Of a DNA stretch of 49,573 bases, positions 25,946 through 34,301 are shown piece by piece. The stretch spans positions 1 through 49,573 of the forward strand of contig DLGR01000004.1 of the NCBI GenBank assembly GCA_002482805.1, written 5' to 3'. Origin of the DNA: Micavibrio sp. UBA7689 (GTDB lineage Bacteria > Pseudomonadota > Alphaproteobacteria > Micavibrionales > Micavibrionaceae). Under the pieces are notes generated by a model, which was given only the letters and a program-made list of their open reading frames with translations, did no database searches and was not told where the DNA came from. The number at the start of each line of letters is the position of its first letter. Positions within the stretch are counted from its first letter, which is position 1. Both the position numbers and the translations under genes were made by a program.

Positions 25946-27316
25946 TTATGAAAGGATCCGGTTGATGTTGGCACCCGATTGCATGGACATGCGCAGGGCT
26001 TCGCTTTGGAGACGCTGACGCACCTGTAACGCCAGCAATTCCGCGCCGGCTTCGTTCTGGTCTGCCACCACCAGTTCTTCCGAACCGCTCTTGTGAACAT
26101 CTATGTGGTTTTGAGTGAATTGCAGACGAACGGTTATGATGTTCAAATCTCCAGCAAGGCGACCTGTGTAATCACGCACTTCTTTTTTTGCTTCGCGAAC
26201 GCTTTCCTGTGATGCCGTTATGTAGCGCAGACGCATAAAATCATGACCTACAAGGCCAAGTCCACGAGACGTCGCATCTATTCCTTCGGTGATTAGAAAG
26301 CTTGTATGCTCGGGATTGAAATCTGTGCGCATGTTTTCATCTTTGAGAAGCTGCAGGCCACGATACTGCGTGTCTTTGGCTAGTAAATCTATCTGATTCA
26401 GCAACAGCTCATATTGCTCTGTATACACCTTCGCCCGTTCTATAAGGGCAGGATCAACCGGCGGAAGGAAGAGTTGGCTATCCCATTCTATGACGTAGTC
26501 ATAGGCCGTTCCGCCTGGCTGGTCGTTCCATCTTCCGTCGGGCCGCATATGCACCGTGTCTTCGTTACCGGAGTTGTTGGGTTCGCCCCCGCCCCAGTTT
26601 GCGTAAGAACCGCCGACCGTGCTGCCGCCGACACCGCCTTGCCAGAATTGCTGCCCAGCTTCAGGTCCGACGAGCCAGCGCCATTCGCCTTCGACTGCGC
26701 CATCCCCTCCGCCTAACCACGCATTGACAGGCGCGATCGCATGAACAAAATCATTTTCCGCCTGCGATGTGATGTTGGAAAGGTGGCCCGTTACGCCCTC
26801 CACGCCCGTTACGCCGGGCGGCTCAACAATTGTGGCGGAATTCGCGATCGCACTCGCCGTAGCCCAAGTGGCGGGCGCCGCGGACAATCTGTAAAAACTG
26901 CGGTTACCGGGAAAATATTGAAGGCCGGGATTGACGGCCAGAATTGCCGCGATGTCTTCGTCACTCAGCTCTGAGATAAGTGATGTCGTTCCGTCGGGAT
27001 ACAATTCCGCGCGCGCGTTGTTTAACAATGCTTCCACAGTGTCTATGATTTTTAAAATCGCTTCGGCTCCGGTACTCGTTCCCTTGATGGCTTCGATGTT
27101 CTGTGCGATGCCGTCGAGAAGACGCCTGAAGTCACTCGCCTTTTGTGACAGAGAAAGTGACAGGAAAAAGTTCTGCGGATTGTCGATGGCGGAATTCACG
27201 TCTTTGCCGGATGCAAGCTTTGCCTGCACCTTGTCAAGAAGGCCTTGCGCATTCTTGATGGATTGCACAACGGCGCTCTGGGCACCCGTCAAAATGTTAC
27301 CGATCCGATCGATCAT
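25946..27316 (-). CDS. Flagellin with inserted C-type lectin domain
   Basis: Residues 1-110 form the N-terminal flagellin D0/D1 core of alphaproteobacterial type (LASGKDVNSAIDNPQNFF, 34-51). Residues about 290-456 form the C-terminal D1/D0 core, ending in MQSGANINRILS. Between them, at about 141-279, is a C-type lectin fold: YRLS start, TWATASAIA, GHLSNITSQAEN, WRWLVGPEAG, YANWGGGEPNN, ED, GRWND and YDYVIEW. The EPN triad (245-247) and WND (263-265) are the calcium- and sugar-binding residues of mannose/glucose-type C-type lectins. There is no cysteine, so the usual disulfides are absent, as suits export through the flagellar channel. It probably assembles into the filament and displays the lectin outside. 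No strong ribosome site precedes the ATG. Confidence 0.9.
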   Translation of the reverse strand: MIDRIGNILTGAQSAVVQSIKNAQGLLDKVQAKLASGKDVNSAIDNPQNFFLSLSLSQKASDFRRLLDGIAQNIEAIKGTSTGAEAILKIIDTVEALLNNARAELYPDGTTSLISELSDEDIAAILAVNPGLQYFPGNRSFYRLSAAPATWATASAIANSATIVEPPGVTGVEGVTGHLSNITSQAENDFVHAIAPVNAWLGGGDGAVEGEWRWLVGPEAGQQFWQGGVGGSTVGGSYANWGGGEPNNSGNEDTVHMRPDGRWNDQPGGTAYDYVIEWDSQLFLPPVDPALIERAKVYTEQYELLLNQIDLLAKDTQYRGLQLLKDENMRTDFNPEHTSFLITEGIDATSRGLGLVGHDFMRLRYITASQESVREAKKEVRDYTGRLAGDLNIITVRLQFTQNHIDVHKSGSEELVVADQNEAGAELLALQVRQRLQSEALRMSMQSGANINRILS

Positions 27317-27598
27317 AATTAGCCATAAAAATCATACGTTTAGCGCTATGAAAATCATTGCAAAACGCATGCCAAAACCGCACAAAACCGCGGCATTTGG
27401 GGATTTTTCATGTGTTGAAAAAGAGGGAAAGCTCATTACAACGAATCATGATTAGATAAAGGGCGGAAAAACTTGCCCACTAACCCTTTGGAATAATTGG
27501 GTAATATATTGCTTAAAATTTGAGGGATAATTACCGCTTCCTTAAAGCAAACCGTGTTGAAATTGAATTTCCACGCTGTTTTGGGGATAAGGCGTTTA
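27317..27598. promoter_or_regulatory. Divergent promoter region between flagellin-lectin and RTX protease
   Basis: This 282-base AT-rich gap carries the promoters of two divergently transcribed surface/secreted protein genes. A ribosome site (GGGGATAAGG) lies just before the protease ATG at 27599. I do not see a full sigma-28 or sigma-54 consensus. Shared control of the two genes is possible but unproven. Confidence 0.4.
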
Positions 27599-30500
27599 AT
27601 GAGTAAAATATTGGATGAAAGCGATGATGGCGCACAGGGTTTCTCTGTGCGTTCTTTTGCATCCGAAGCTCCGCGCTCCCTCTACACCAACACCAGTCAT
27701 TATGCCGTTGTGCAGTCCCTAGCGGTCTCGCAAGCGGCAACATCCCCCATCGTCATCAACAATGTATCAAGTATGGCTTTGGGCATGCCTACCGATGCCG
27801 ATGTCACAACCAAGCAATGGCATCTGACGGGAACGTGGGGTATTCAGGCGCAAAAAGTCTGGCAGGATTACACAGGTCAGGGGATCCTGATCGGCGTATT
27901 CGATGACGGTTTCGAATACACGCACACGGAACTTACCAAAAATTACCGCACCGATCTGGACAAAGACGTTCTTCACAACGATAACGATGCCGCCGCGATG
28001 GACGCCGATGACAATCACGGCACAGCTGTCATGGGCACGATCATCGCCGATGACAACGGCACGGGCACGGTCGGCGTAGCGTTCGATGCACAGGCCTTTG
28101 GCGTGCGTCAAGGTTTCGGCGCCGAAGGTAATATCAACCAGATGCTCGCGGGCTTCCAATACATGAAGACCGCAGGCGCCGATGTCATGAACAACAGCTG
28201 GGGCTTTTCATCCGCTTTTTCCGATGACGCGGGCAAGGAATTTTCAGGCACCGATGTTTATGCCGTTACCAACGCGATGAAAGACCTCGCCGATACGGGG
28301 CGCGGCGGCAACGGTATCAATATCGTTTTTGCCGCAGGCAACAGCCGCTCCAGCGGTGATAATGTCAACTACCACAATTTTCAAAACTCGCCCTATTCCA
28401 TCACGGTTGCTGCGATCAAATCGGACGGCACGATTGCAAGCTTCAGCACACCGGGCGCGGCCATTCTGGTTTCTGCAGGCGGCTCGGGCGATTACACGAT
28501 CGACCGCATGGGCGCGAACGGCTATGTCTCCGGCAACTACACGACCTTTTCGGGTACGTCTGCTGCCGCCCCTGTCGTGAGCGGCGTGGTGGCTCTTATA
28601 TTGGATGCCAATCCGAATCTCGGCTGGCGCGACGTTCAAGAAATTCTGGTACTTTCCGCGCGAAAGAACGATCCTACCAATGCGGGCTGGCAAACGAACG
28701 GCGCAGGCTTGCATTTTAGCCATGATTACGGCTTTGGCGCAGTGGATGCCAGTGCGGCCGTAAAACTGGCTGAACAATGGACGATGCATCAGACGTCTGC
28801 AAATATGCAGACTTTTACCATAGCAACTTTGAATGCCAATCTTTCAATCCCCGTTATGGGGACTATAACTTCTACGATCAGCGTTACAAAAGATATAGAT
28901 ATCGAACATGTTCTGATCGATCTGAACATAAGCCACGCTAAAGCTGGCGATCTGGTCGTTACGCTCATCAGCCCTGACGGCACCAACAGCGTGCTGATCA
29001 ATCATGTCAGCAACGGCGCGTTCACCAGCATTTACGGTGTGCAGGGTATTGATTTCCAGACTTCGTCCAACGCGCATTGGGGTGAAGGCAGTCTTGGGAC
29101 ATGGACGCTTAAAATCGAAGACACTGTTTCGGGAAATGCAGGTACGCTCAACTCTTGGAACATGACCTTCATGGGCGGTGCCGCAGGTTCAAAGAATATT
29201 ACGGGCGAAGGCTCGATACCTACGCCTCCCGTTACGCCCACTCCCCCGCCTGCGCCACCTTCTATAGGTCAGGTCAGTGTAAAATTTACCGCTGGTGCAA
29301 AATCCTACACCCACAATTCCAACGCTGCCGAAACGGTTATCATGACTGCCGCCGTGATGGGCATGGGCACCGCTGCCACGAAATATGTCGATTTCTCACG
29401 CACAACAGACAACGTAACTTTGAACTTCCTATCCAATTCCGCACCCGCGATCATTTTGTTGGGCGGTAGCGCGAATTCCGAAACCATACGTATCAAGGGT
29501 ACGCGCTCCGGGCTTATTGCCGGAATCAATGGCGGCGATGGCAATGACACGATTTATCTCGATATTGCCTCGGCCAAAGGCACGATCCATGGCGACAACG
29601 GCAATGATACGATAACGGGCAATGCGGCCATAGACGTTCTTTATGGCGATGCGGGCGATGACATTATCCACGGCGGCACGGGTGCCGATATGCTCTATGG
29701 CGGCGCAGACAACGATACGCTGAACGGCGGCGCAGGTGTGGACAGCATATATGGCGGCGATGGTAATGACATCATCAACGGTGATGCGGACAACGACATC
29801 CTTTACGGCGATGCAGGCGATGACCGCATCAATGGCGGCATCGGCATCGATGCGATTTACGGCGGGGATGGCAATGATACGATTTACGGCGGCGCAGGCG
29901 TGGACAAATTGTTCGGTGGTGCGAATAATGACGTCATTTACGGCGATGACGGAAACGACATCATCAACGGCGATGCGGATAATGACAGCCTTTACGGTGG
30001 AATCGGCAACGATACACTGAACGGCGGCACCGGCAACGACATAGTGGATGGCGGCGACGGCGCGGACATCATGAACGGTGACGACGGCGACGATACAATG
30101 AACGGCGGCGCAGGCGTAGATACCATTTACGGCGGAATCGGAAACGATACGATCGATGGCGGTAACGAAAATGATAAATTATATGGCGGCGCTGGCGATG
30201 ATATCGTCAGAGGCGCTATCGGTGCAGACTATCTCTATGGCGACGCAGGTGATGACACATTGGATGGCGGCGCAGGCATAGATCGCTTGTATGGCGGCAC
30301 CGGAAACGATGCTTTGAGCGGCGGCACCGATATTGATTATCTCTACGGCGAAGACGGCAATGATACGCTGAGCGGCGGCGATGGTAACGACACTATAATG
30401 GGCGGAAATAATGATGACACGCTTTATGGAGGCGCGGGCAACGATACGATGGCGGGCGATGCAGGCAACGACATCCTGTATGGCGATGCGGGTACGGATA

Positions 30501-31132
30501 CCATCAAAGGCGGCCTTGGCAACGATATGATCCATGGCGGTACCGAAGTCGATTATCTTTATGGCGATGACGGCAACGACCTGATTTATGGTGGCGACGG
30601 GAATGATGCTATCATCGGCGGCAATCATGACGACACGCTTCATGGCGGCCTCGGCAATGACACGATCAGTGGTGATGCCGGCAATGACACGATCAGTGGT
30701 GATGCCGGCGTTGACACTATCAAGGGCGGCCTCGGCAATGACTGGATTTACGGCGGCTCCGATGGCGATAATCTATACGGCGAAGCCGGAAACGATGTTC
30801 TTATCGGCGGCTTTGGTGCGGACAATCTCTATGGCGGCGCAGGTAAGGATGTTTTCGTGATAGACGATTTCCTTTCGGGCAAAGATTCCATCAAAGACTT
30901 CTTGTTCAGCGAAGGCGACACGCTTGATGTGGAAGCTCTACTCACTGGATTTACCCAAGGCATGGACATCAATAACTTCGTCAAAAAATCCGGCACGTCT
31001 ACGGCTACCTTCTCTATCAATGCGGATGGTATCGGGAATGATTTCGTGGCCGCGTTTACGGTGAACGGTGCGGGCCTCGCGAACAAATCTGTCCAAGACC
31101 TCTACGCCGCCGGCGCTCTGATCGCTGAATAA
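27599..31132 (+). CDS. Secreted kexin-like S8 serine protease with P-domain and RTX repeats
   Basis: This protein of about 1177 residues has four parts. A subtilase domain (80-395) carries the triad Asp102 (FDDG), His140 (NHGTAVMG) and Ser321 (SGTSAAAP), plus oxyanion Asn248; the DDG form resembles kexin/furin. A P/homoB domain (about 415-527) stabilises such proteases. A proline/threonine linker (540-555) precedes a fold of about 40 residues and then more than 20 RTX nonapeptides (GGxGxDxxx, about 590-1075), which bind calcium and fold outside the cell. The C-terminus (DVFVIDDF, aliphatic tail ending AGALIAE) resembles a type I secretion signal, and there is no Sec signal peptide. No T1SS transporter is nearby. 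The start at 27599 follows GGGGATAAGG; a GTG at 27554 is less likely. Confidence 0.92.
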   Translation: MSKILDESDDGAQGFSVRSFASEAPRSLYTNTSHYAVVQSLAVSQAATSPIVINNVSSMALGMPTDADVTTKQWHLTGTWGIQAQKVWQDYTGQGILIGVFDDGFEYTHTELTKNYRTDLDKDVLHNDNDAAAMDADDNHGTAVMGTIIADDNGTGTVGVAFDAQAFGVRQGFGAEGNINQMLAGFQYMKTAGADVMNNSWGFSSAFSDDAGKEFSGTDVYAVTNAMKDLADTGRGGNGINIVFAAGNSRSSGDNVNYHNFQNSPYSITVAAIKSDGTIASFSTPGAAILVSAGGSGDYTIDRMGANGYVSGNYTTFSGTSAAAPVVSGVVALILDANPNLGWRDVQEILVLSARKNDPTNAGWQTNGAGLHFSHDYGFGAVDASAAVKLAEQWTMHQTSANMQTFTIATLNANLSIPVMGTITSTISVTKDIDIEHVLIDLNISHAKAGDLVVTLISPDGTNSVLINHVSNGAFTSIYGVQGIDFQTSSNAHWGEGSLGTWTLKIEDTVSGNAGTLNSWNMTFMGGAAGSKNITGEGSIPTPPVTPTPPPAPPSIGQVSVKFTAGAKSYTHNSNAAETVIMTAAVMGMGTAATKYVDFSRTTDNVTLNFLSNSAPAIILLGGSANSETIRIKGTRSGLIAGINGGDGNDTIYLDIASAKGTIHGDNGNDTITGNAAIDVLYGDAGDDIIHGGTGADMLYGGADNDTLNGGAGVDSIYGGDGNDIINGDADNDILYGDAGDDRINGGIGIDAIYGGDGNDTIYGGAGVDKLFGGANNDVIYGDDGNDIINGDADNDSLYGGIGNDTLNGGTGNDIVDGGDGADIMNGDDGDDTMNGGAGVDTIYGGIGNDTIDGGNENDKLYGGAGDDIVRGAIGADYLYGDAGDDTLDGGAGIDRLYGGTGNDALSGGTDIDYLYGEDGNDTLSGGDGNDTIMGGNNDDTLYGGAGNDTMAGDAGNDILYGDAGTDTIKGGLGNDMIHGGTEVDYLYGDDGNDLIYGGDGNDAIIGGNHDDTLHGGLGNDTISGDAGNDTISGDAGVDTIKGGLGNDWIYGGSDGDNLYGEAGNDVLIGGFGADNLYGGAGKDVFVIDDFLSGKDSIKDFLFSEGDTLDVEALLTGFTQGMDINNFVKKSGTSTATFSINADGIGNDFVAAFTVNGAGLANKSVQDLYAAGALIAE
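29530..30840 (+). repeat. RTX nonapeptide repeat array (coding)
   Basis: In-frame 27-base units encode GGxGNDxxY-like nonapeptides over about 1.3 kb inside the protease gene. Units are diverged rather than identical; one local duplication (ISGDAGNDT-like units near 30660-30715) is nearly exact. The array folds into calcium-binding beta-rolls and may change length by recombination. Confidence 0.85.
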
Positions 31133-31423
31133 GAGCCCGCGCAACAAATCATATTTTTCATATAGTTATATTTTTGTAAAGAACGGCGTAAAAGCTCACA
31201 GTAAAGGCGTTCATTGACATAAGCACACCTCTCGGCTAAAGGACACGCCCGTGGCTGACCGACTCAAGATGGAAAAGAAGCGCGGCGGGGTGTTGTCCTG
31301 CTGACGTTACACTAAAACAACCGTAGAAGATGACTGCGAGAGTAGTCATTTGATAAATATTCCATGCAAAGAATATAAATTCGACATAGTATAATTCCTA
31401 TAGTGCAGCTATTTTACGTCCAT
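31133..31423. other. Intergenic region with a GC-rich island and possible 17-codon ORF
   Basis: Most of this gap is AT-rich, but 31225-31305 is markedly GC-rich. Within it a GTG at 31251, with AAAGGA 7 bases upstream, opens 17 codons ending TGA at 31304 (MADRLKMEKKRGGVLSC). The outer parts also form an imperfect long stem (GGACA near 31241 with TGTCC near 31295). It could be a small RNA, a tiny ORF or a decayed gene end. No classical terminator for the protease gene is seen. Confidence 0.3.
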
Positions 31424-32152
31424 CTACCCTTTCGGTCTTAAAGCGCTCCTCCCACCGTCTACCCGCATGATTTGCCCTGTGACCCAGCCGGATTGAGATC
31501 CCATCAAGTATTGCGCCATTGCGCCAATATCTTCCGCTGTTCCGAGTCTCGGCACCGGATGCATTTTTTCTATTGCCTCGCGCATTTGCGGAGAAGCTGT
31601 GAACGGTTTTGCCAGAGCGGTATCCGTCAGGCTGGGGGCAATGACATTAACCCTCACCTGCCCCGCCCACTCGGCCGCGAGGGATTTGGCCAGCCCCTCG
31701 ATTGCGCCTTTGGCTGCGCCTATCACCGCATGATTGGTGAATCCCTGATACACAGCAATTGATGAAAACAGAACCACGCTGCCTTGGCCTGCCTTCAAAG
31801 CTCTTTCCAGCAGACGAAGAGCGCGCACGGCGCCCAGAACATTTACCTCGAAAGCTTTTGTAAAATTTTCGTCCCGGCTGGCCTTCAAGGACATAAGATC
31901 TATGGATCCGATGCAATACGCGAATCCATGAACCGGGTTGGTTTCGGAGAACTCCGAAAATGCGGAATCCATAGCTGCCGCGTTCGTGACATCAACAGGC
32001 ATAATCTTTTTTGCGTGGATACGCATTTCTACAGATGCTTTGTCGGGGTCCTGCATGGTGGCATAAACATCATGTCCGGTCTTGGCAAACCGCAGGGCTA
32101 TGTTCTCACCCGCTCCGCCGTTCGCGCCCATTACAATAATATTCGATTTCAT
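31424..32152 (-). CDS. SDR-family protein with replaced catalytic tyrosine
   Basis: This 242-residue Rossmann-fold SDR has an N-terminal MGANGGAGENIA glycine motif and a C-terminal VTGQIMRVDGGRSAL tail typical of FabG-like enzymes. At the active site the usual YxxxK reads IGAAK, so the catalytic tyrosine is isoleucine while lysine stays. A subgroup of SDRs with this change exists and may use another residue or lack reductase activity. The ATG at 32152 has AAGGA 8 bases upstream; the GTG at 32173 lacks a site. It is divergent from the two-component operon. Confidence 0.82.
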   Translation of the reverse strand: MKSNIIVMGANGGAGENIALRFAKTGHDVYATMQDPDKASVEMRIHAKKIMPVDVTNAAAMDSAFSEFSETNPVHGFAYCIGSIDLMSLKASRDENFTKAFEVNVLGAVRALRLLERALKAGQGSVVLFSSIAVYQGFTNHAVIGAAKGAIEGLAKSLAAEWAGQVRVNVIAPSLTDTALAKPFTASPQMREAIEKMHPVPRLGTAEDIGAMAQYLMGSQSGWVTGQIMRVDGGRSALRPKG

Positions 32153-32300
32153 GGCCGGATCCTTTTTTAACACCGGAATCTACCACACCGTGCCTGCCTT
32201 GAAAAAATTACAAAAAATTCATAAAACAAAATAAGCTTATCAAAGCCTTCGGATACTGTGTAATCTGATGCTTATTCCAACAAATATTTAAGTAGCCAAT

Positions 32301-32981
32301 ATGCGATTGTTGATTGTTGAAGATGAACCGGAAGTCTTGTCCTACATCGTCAAAGGAATGAAGGAAGCCGGACACACTGTTGATACGGCAACCAATGGGA
32401 AAAACGGGCTTTTTCTTGCGACAACGGAACAATATGATTTGCTGATCATCGACAGGATGATGCCTGAGCTTGACGGACTGACCGTCATCAAAACTTTGCG
32501 CGGCGCAGGTAACAATACGCCGGTTCTCATACTGAGCGCGCTCGGCGAAGTTGACGATAGAGTAAAAGGCCTGCGATCAGGCGGGGATGATTACCTGGTA
32601 AAGCCCTTTGCCTTTGCAGAGCTTCTGGCACGTTCAGAAATTCTGGCGCGCAGGGTGCAAAACAACCCGGCATCCGGAGAAACATCCTTGTATGCGGGCG
32701 ACCTTGCTCTCAATCTTCTTTCCCGCAAAGTTACACGCGGGCAAAATGAGATAGAATTACAAACACGCGAATTCAAACTTCTGGAATACCTGCTGCGACA
32801 CAAGGGTCAAATTGTCACCCGTACGATGCTTTTGGAACATGTGTGGGACTATCATTTCGATCCCCAGACCAATGTTATAGATGTTCACATATCCCGTTTA
32901 CGACGCAAGATCGATGAAAATTCCCACACATCCTTGATACAGACCGTGCGTGGTGCCGGCTACATCATTAAGGACGCATAG
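32301..32981 (+). CDS. OmpR-family response regulator
   Basis: The 226-residue regulator has a receiver domain with acidic residues at 8-9, the phosphorylated Asp51, Ser79 (LILSA) and Lys101 (KPF). A winged-helix DNA-binding domain of OmpR/PhoB type ends in the RGAGYII hairpin. It pairs with the kinase whose start is 3 bases downstream. The lipid-modification genes that follow are its likely targets. TGTAA direct repeats spaced 11 bases occur near 36.3 kb, the spacing OmpR-type proteins prefer. Confidence 0.94.
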   Translation: MRLLIVEDEPEVLSYIVKGMKEAGHTVDTATNGKNGLFLATTEQYDLLIIDRMMPELDGLTVIKTLRGAGNNTPVLILSALGEVDDRVKGLRSGGDDYLVKPFAFAELLARSEILARRVQNNPASGETSLYAGDLALNLLSRKVTRGQNEIELQTREFKLLEYLLRHKGQIVTRTMLLEHVWDYHFDPQTNVIDVHISRLRRKIDENSHTSLIQTVRGAGYIIKDA

Positions 32982-32983
32982 CC

Positions 32984-34255
32984 ATGATCAGTGGTCGGCG
33001 ATATATAAAAAGCTCAAGTTTCGTAATGGCGCTGCTGTTCACCATACTATGCGGTGCGGCGGCTTTATCGTTGGGATATTTCATCGATTACTTTGCCCGC
33101 GGGCACTTCGCACAAAGCACGGAAGCTGTACTTGATTCCGAAATCCGATATATCAAAAGCCTGCCTGACCTATCGAATATTCCTGAAAATGCGCATAGAA
33201 TCTACATTCCGCTGGATAGAAACAACGCGATTCCCGATGATATAAATCCTGAAACTTCTACTTTGCGTGAAGGCATATTGGTTTTTGACTATCCGCAAGG
33301 CGGGCCGCGTTATGCCGCAAAAATATATCAATTTGAAGACGGGCAAAGCCTGCTTATCGGTTATGATATCACCGACATCGCCCATGATTTTCGTTTCATG
33401 CAGATTATTGGAATCGCCAGCATCGTTTTTGTTATGATAGTGGTGTTCATAAGCTATCTGATCAGCGTCTTCGTTGTCAGCGGGACCAACAAAATTGCCA
33501 ATACTGCACGTGATATCATGAATACCGGAGATTTATCACAGCGCATAGATATCGGGTCACGCTGGGATGATCTGGGAAATATGACGACGGTTTTGAATAT
33601 GCTGCTCTCAAGAATAGAACAGCTCATGACCGGTGTGCGTCAGGTTTCAGACAATATAGCGCATGACCTCAGGACACCTCTTACGCGGTTACGTCAGAAA
33701 ATAGAAGCAGCTCGCGGAGAAAAGCAGGAAGATCTTTTGAAAGAAGCCGATCATCTTCTTTCTACCTTCAATGCGCTTTTGCGAATTTCACGCATTGAAA
33801 CCGAAAAGCAACGCAGCCGCTTTCAAAAACTGGATCTTCAAAACGTCCTGCAGGATGTTATCGATTTTTATGAACCTCTGGCCGAAGAAAAATCCATTTC
33901 CATGGTGCTAGATCTGCAAGGCGCGACCTTAGAAGGCGATCGCGACCTGCTTTTCCAGGCCTTTGCCAATATCCTCGATAATGCTTTGAAATATACGCCT
34001 GCGGGAGGAACAATCCGCATTTCCTTGCATAATGCGGATGGACGCATTTCCATAGAGATCAAAGACAGCGGTGCGGGCGTTCCAGATAGCGATCTGGCCA
34101 AGATTTTCGAGCGTTTCTACCGCAGCGAAGAAAGCCGCAATACGGCTGGAACAGGGTTGGGCTTGAGCCTCGTCGCGGCGGTCGTAGAATTGCATCACGG
34201 AACGGTCAAGGCGGAAAATTCGGCAAGCGGGTTTCGGATTATTACGATTTTGTAA
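32984..34255 (+). CDS. EnvZ-type membrane sensor histidine kinase
   Basis: The 423-residue kinase has two membrane helices (about 13-36 and 141-166) enclosing a periplasmic sensor of about 100 residues. A HAMP domain (167-218) follows, then the HisKA helix with His227 (AHDLRTPLTRLR), and an HATPase domain with DNALKY, KDSGAGVPD and TGLGLSL. It is coupled to the preceding regulator gene (3-base gap). The small sensor shows no known ligand fold. The setting suggests it senses membrane or oxidative stress and controls lipid modification (inference). Confidence 0.93.
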   Translation: MISGRRYIKSSSFVMALLFTILCGAAALSLGYFIDYFARGHFAQSTEAVLDSEIRYIKSLPDLSNIPENAHRIYIPLDRNNAIPDDINPETSTLREGILVFDYPQGGPRYAAKIYQFEDGQSLLIGYDITDIAHDFRFMQIIGIASIVFVMIVVFISYLISVFVVSGTNKIANTARDIMNTGDLSQRIDIGSRWDDLGNMTTVLNMLLSRIEQLMTGVRQVSDNIAHDLRTPLTRLRQKIEAARGEKQEDLLKEADHLLSTFNALLRISRIETEKQRSRFQKLDLQNVLQDVIDFYEPLAEEKSISMVLDLQGATLEGDRDLLFQAFANILDNALKYTPAGGTIRISLHNADGRISIEIKDSGAGVPDSDLAKIFERFYRSEESRNTAGTGLGLSLVAAVVELHHGTVKAENSASGFRIITIL

Positions 34256-34286
34256 TGATCTGGCCATAGACGGGTAACGGCTCATC

Positions 34287-34299
34287 CCCCATCATGGGG
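34287..34299 (+). promoter_or_regulatory. Short palindrome overlapping the likely ribosome site of the FAD enzyme gene
   Basis: CCCCATCATGGGG is a perfect 13-base palindrome ending 2 bases before the ATG at 34302. Its GGGG arm is the only Shine-Dalgarno-like sequence there, so the hairpin could mask it in the message, or the DNA could bind a regulator. Confidence 0.4.
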
Positions 34300-34301
34300 C
34301 T

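Noticed and set aside
30179..30643. Antisense open frame within the RTX array
   Set aside because: Repetitive valine/alanine/isoleucine-rich product is a mirror of the RTX codon pattern.
29530..30840. Regular short repeats that could be taken for a CRISPR-like or satellite array
   Set aside because: The units are in frame, encode GGxGxDxxx nonapeptides, vary at synonymous sites and have no identical repeat-spacer structure.
31225..31305. tmRNA, 6S or SRP RNA
   Set aside because: None of the conserved sequence blocks of these RNAs is visible; only an imperfect stem is present.
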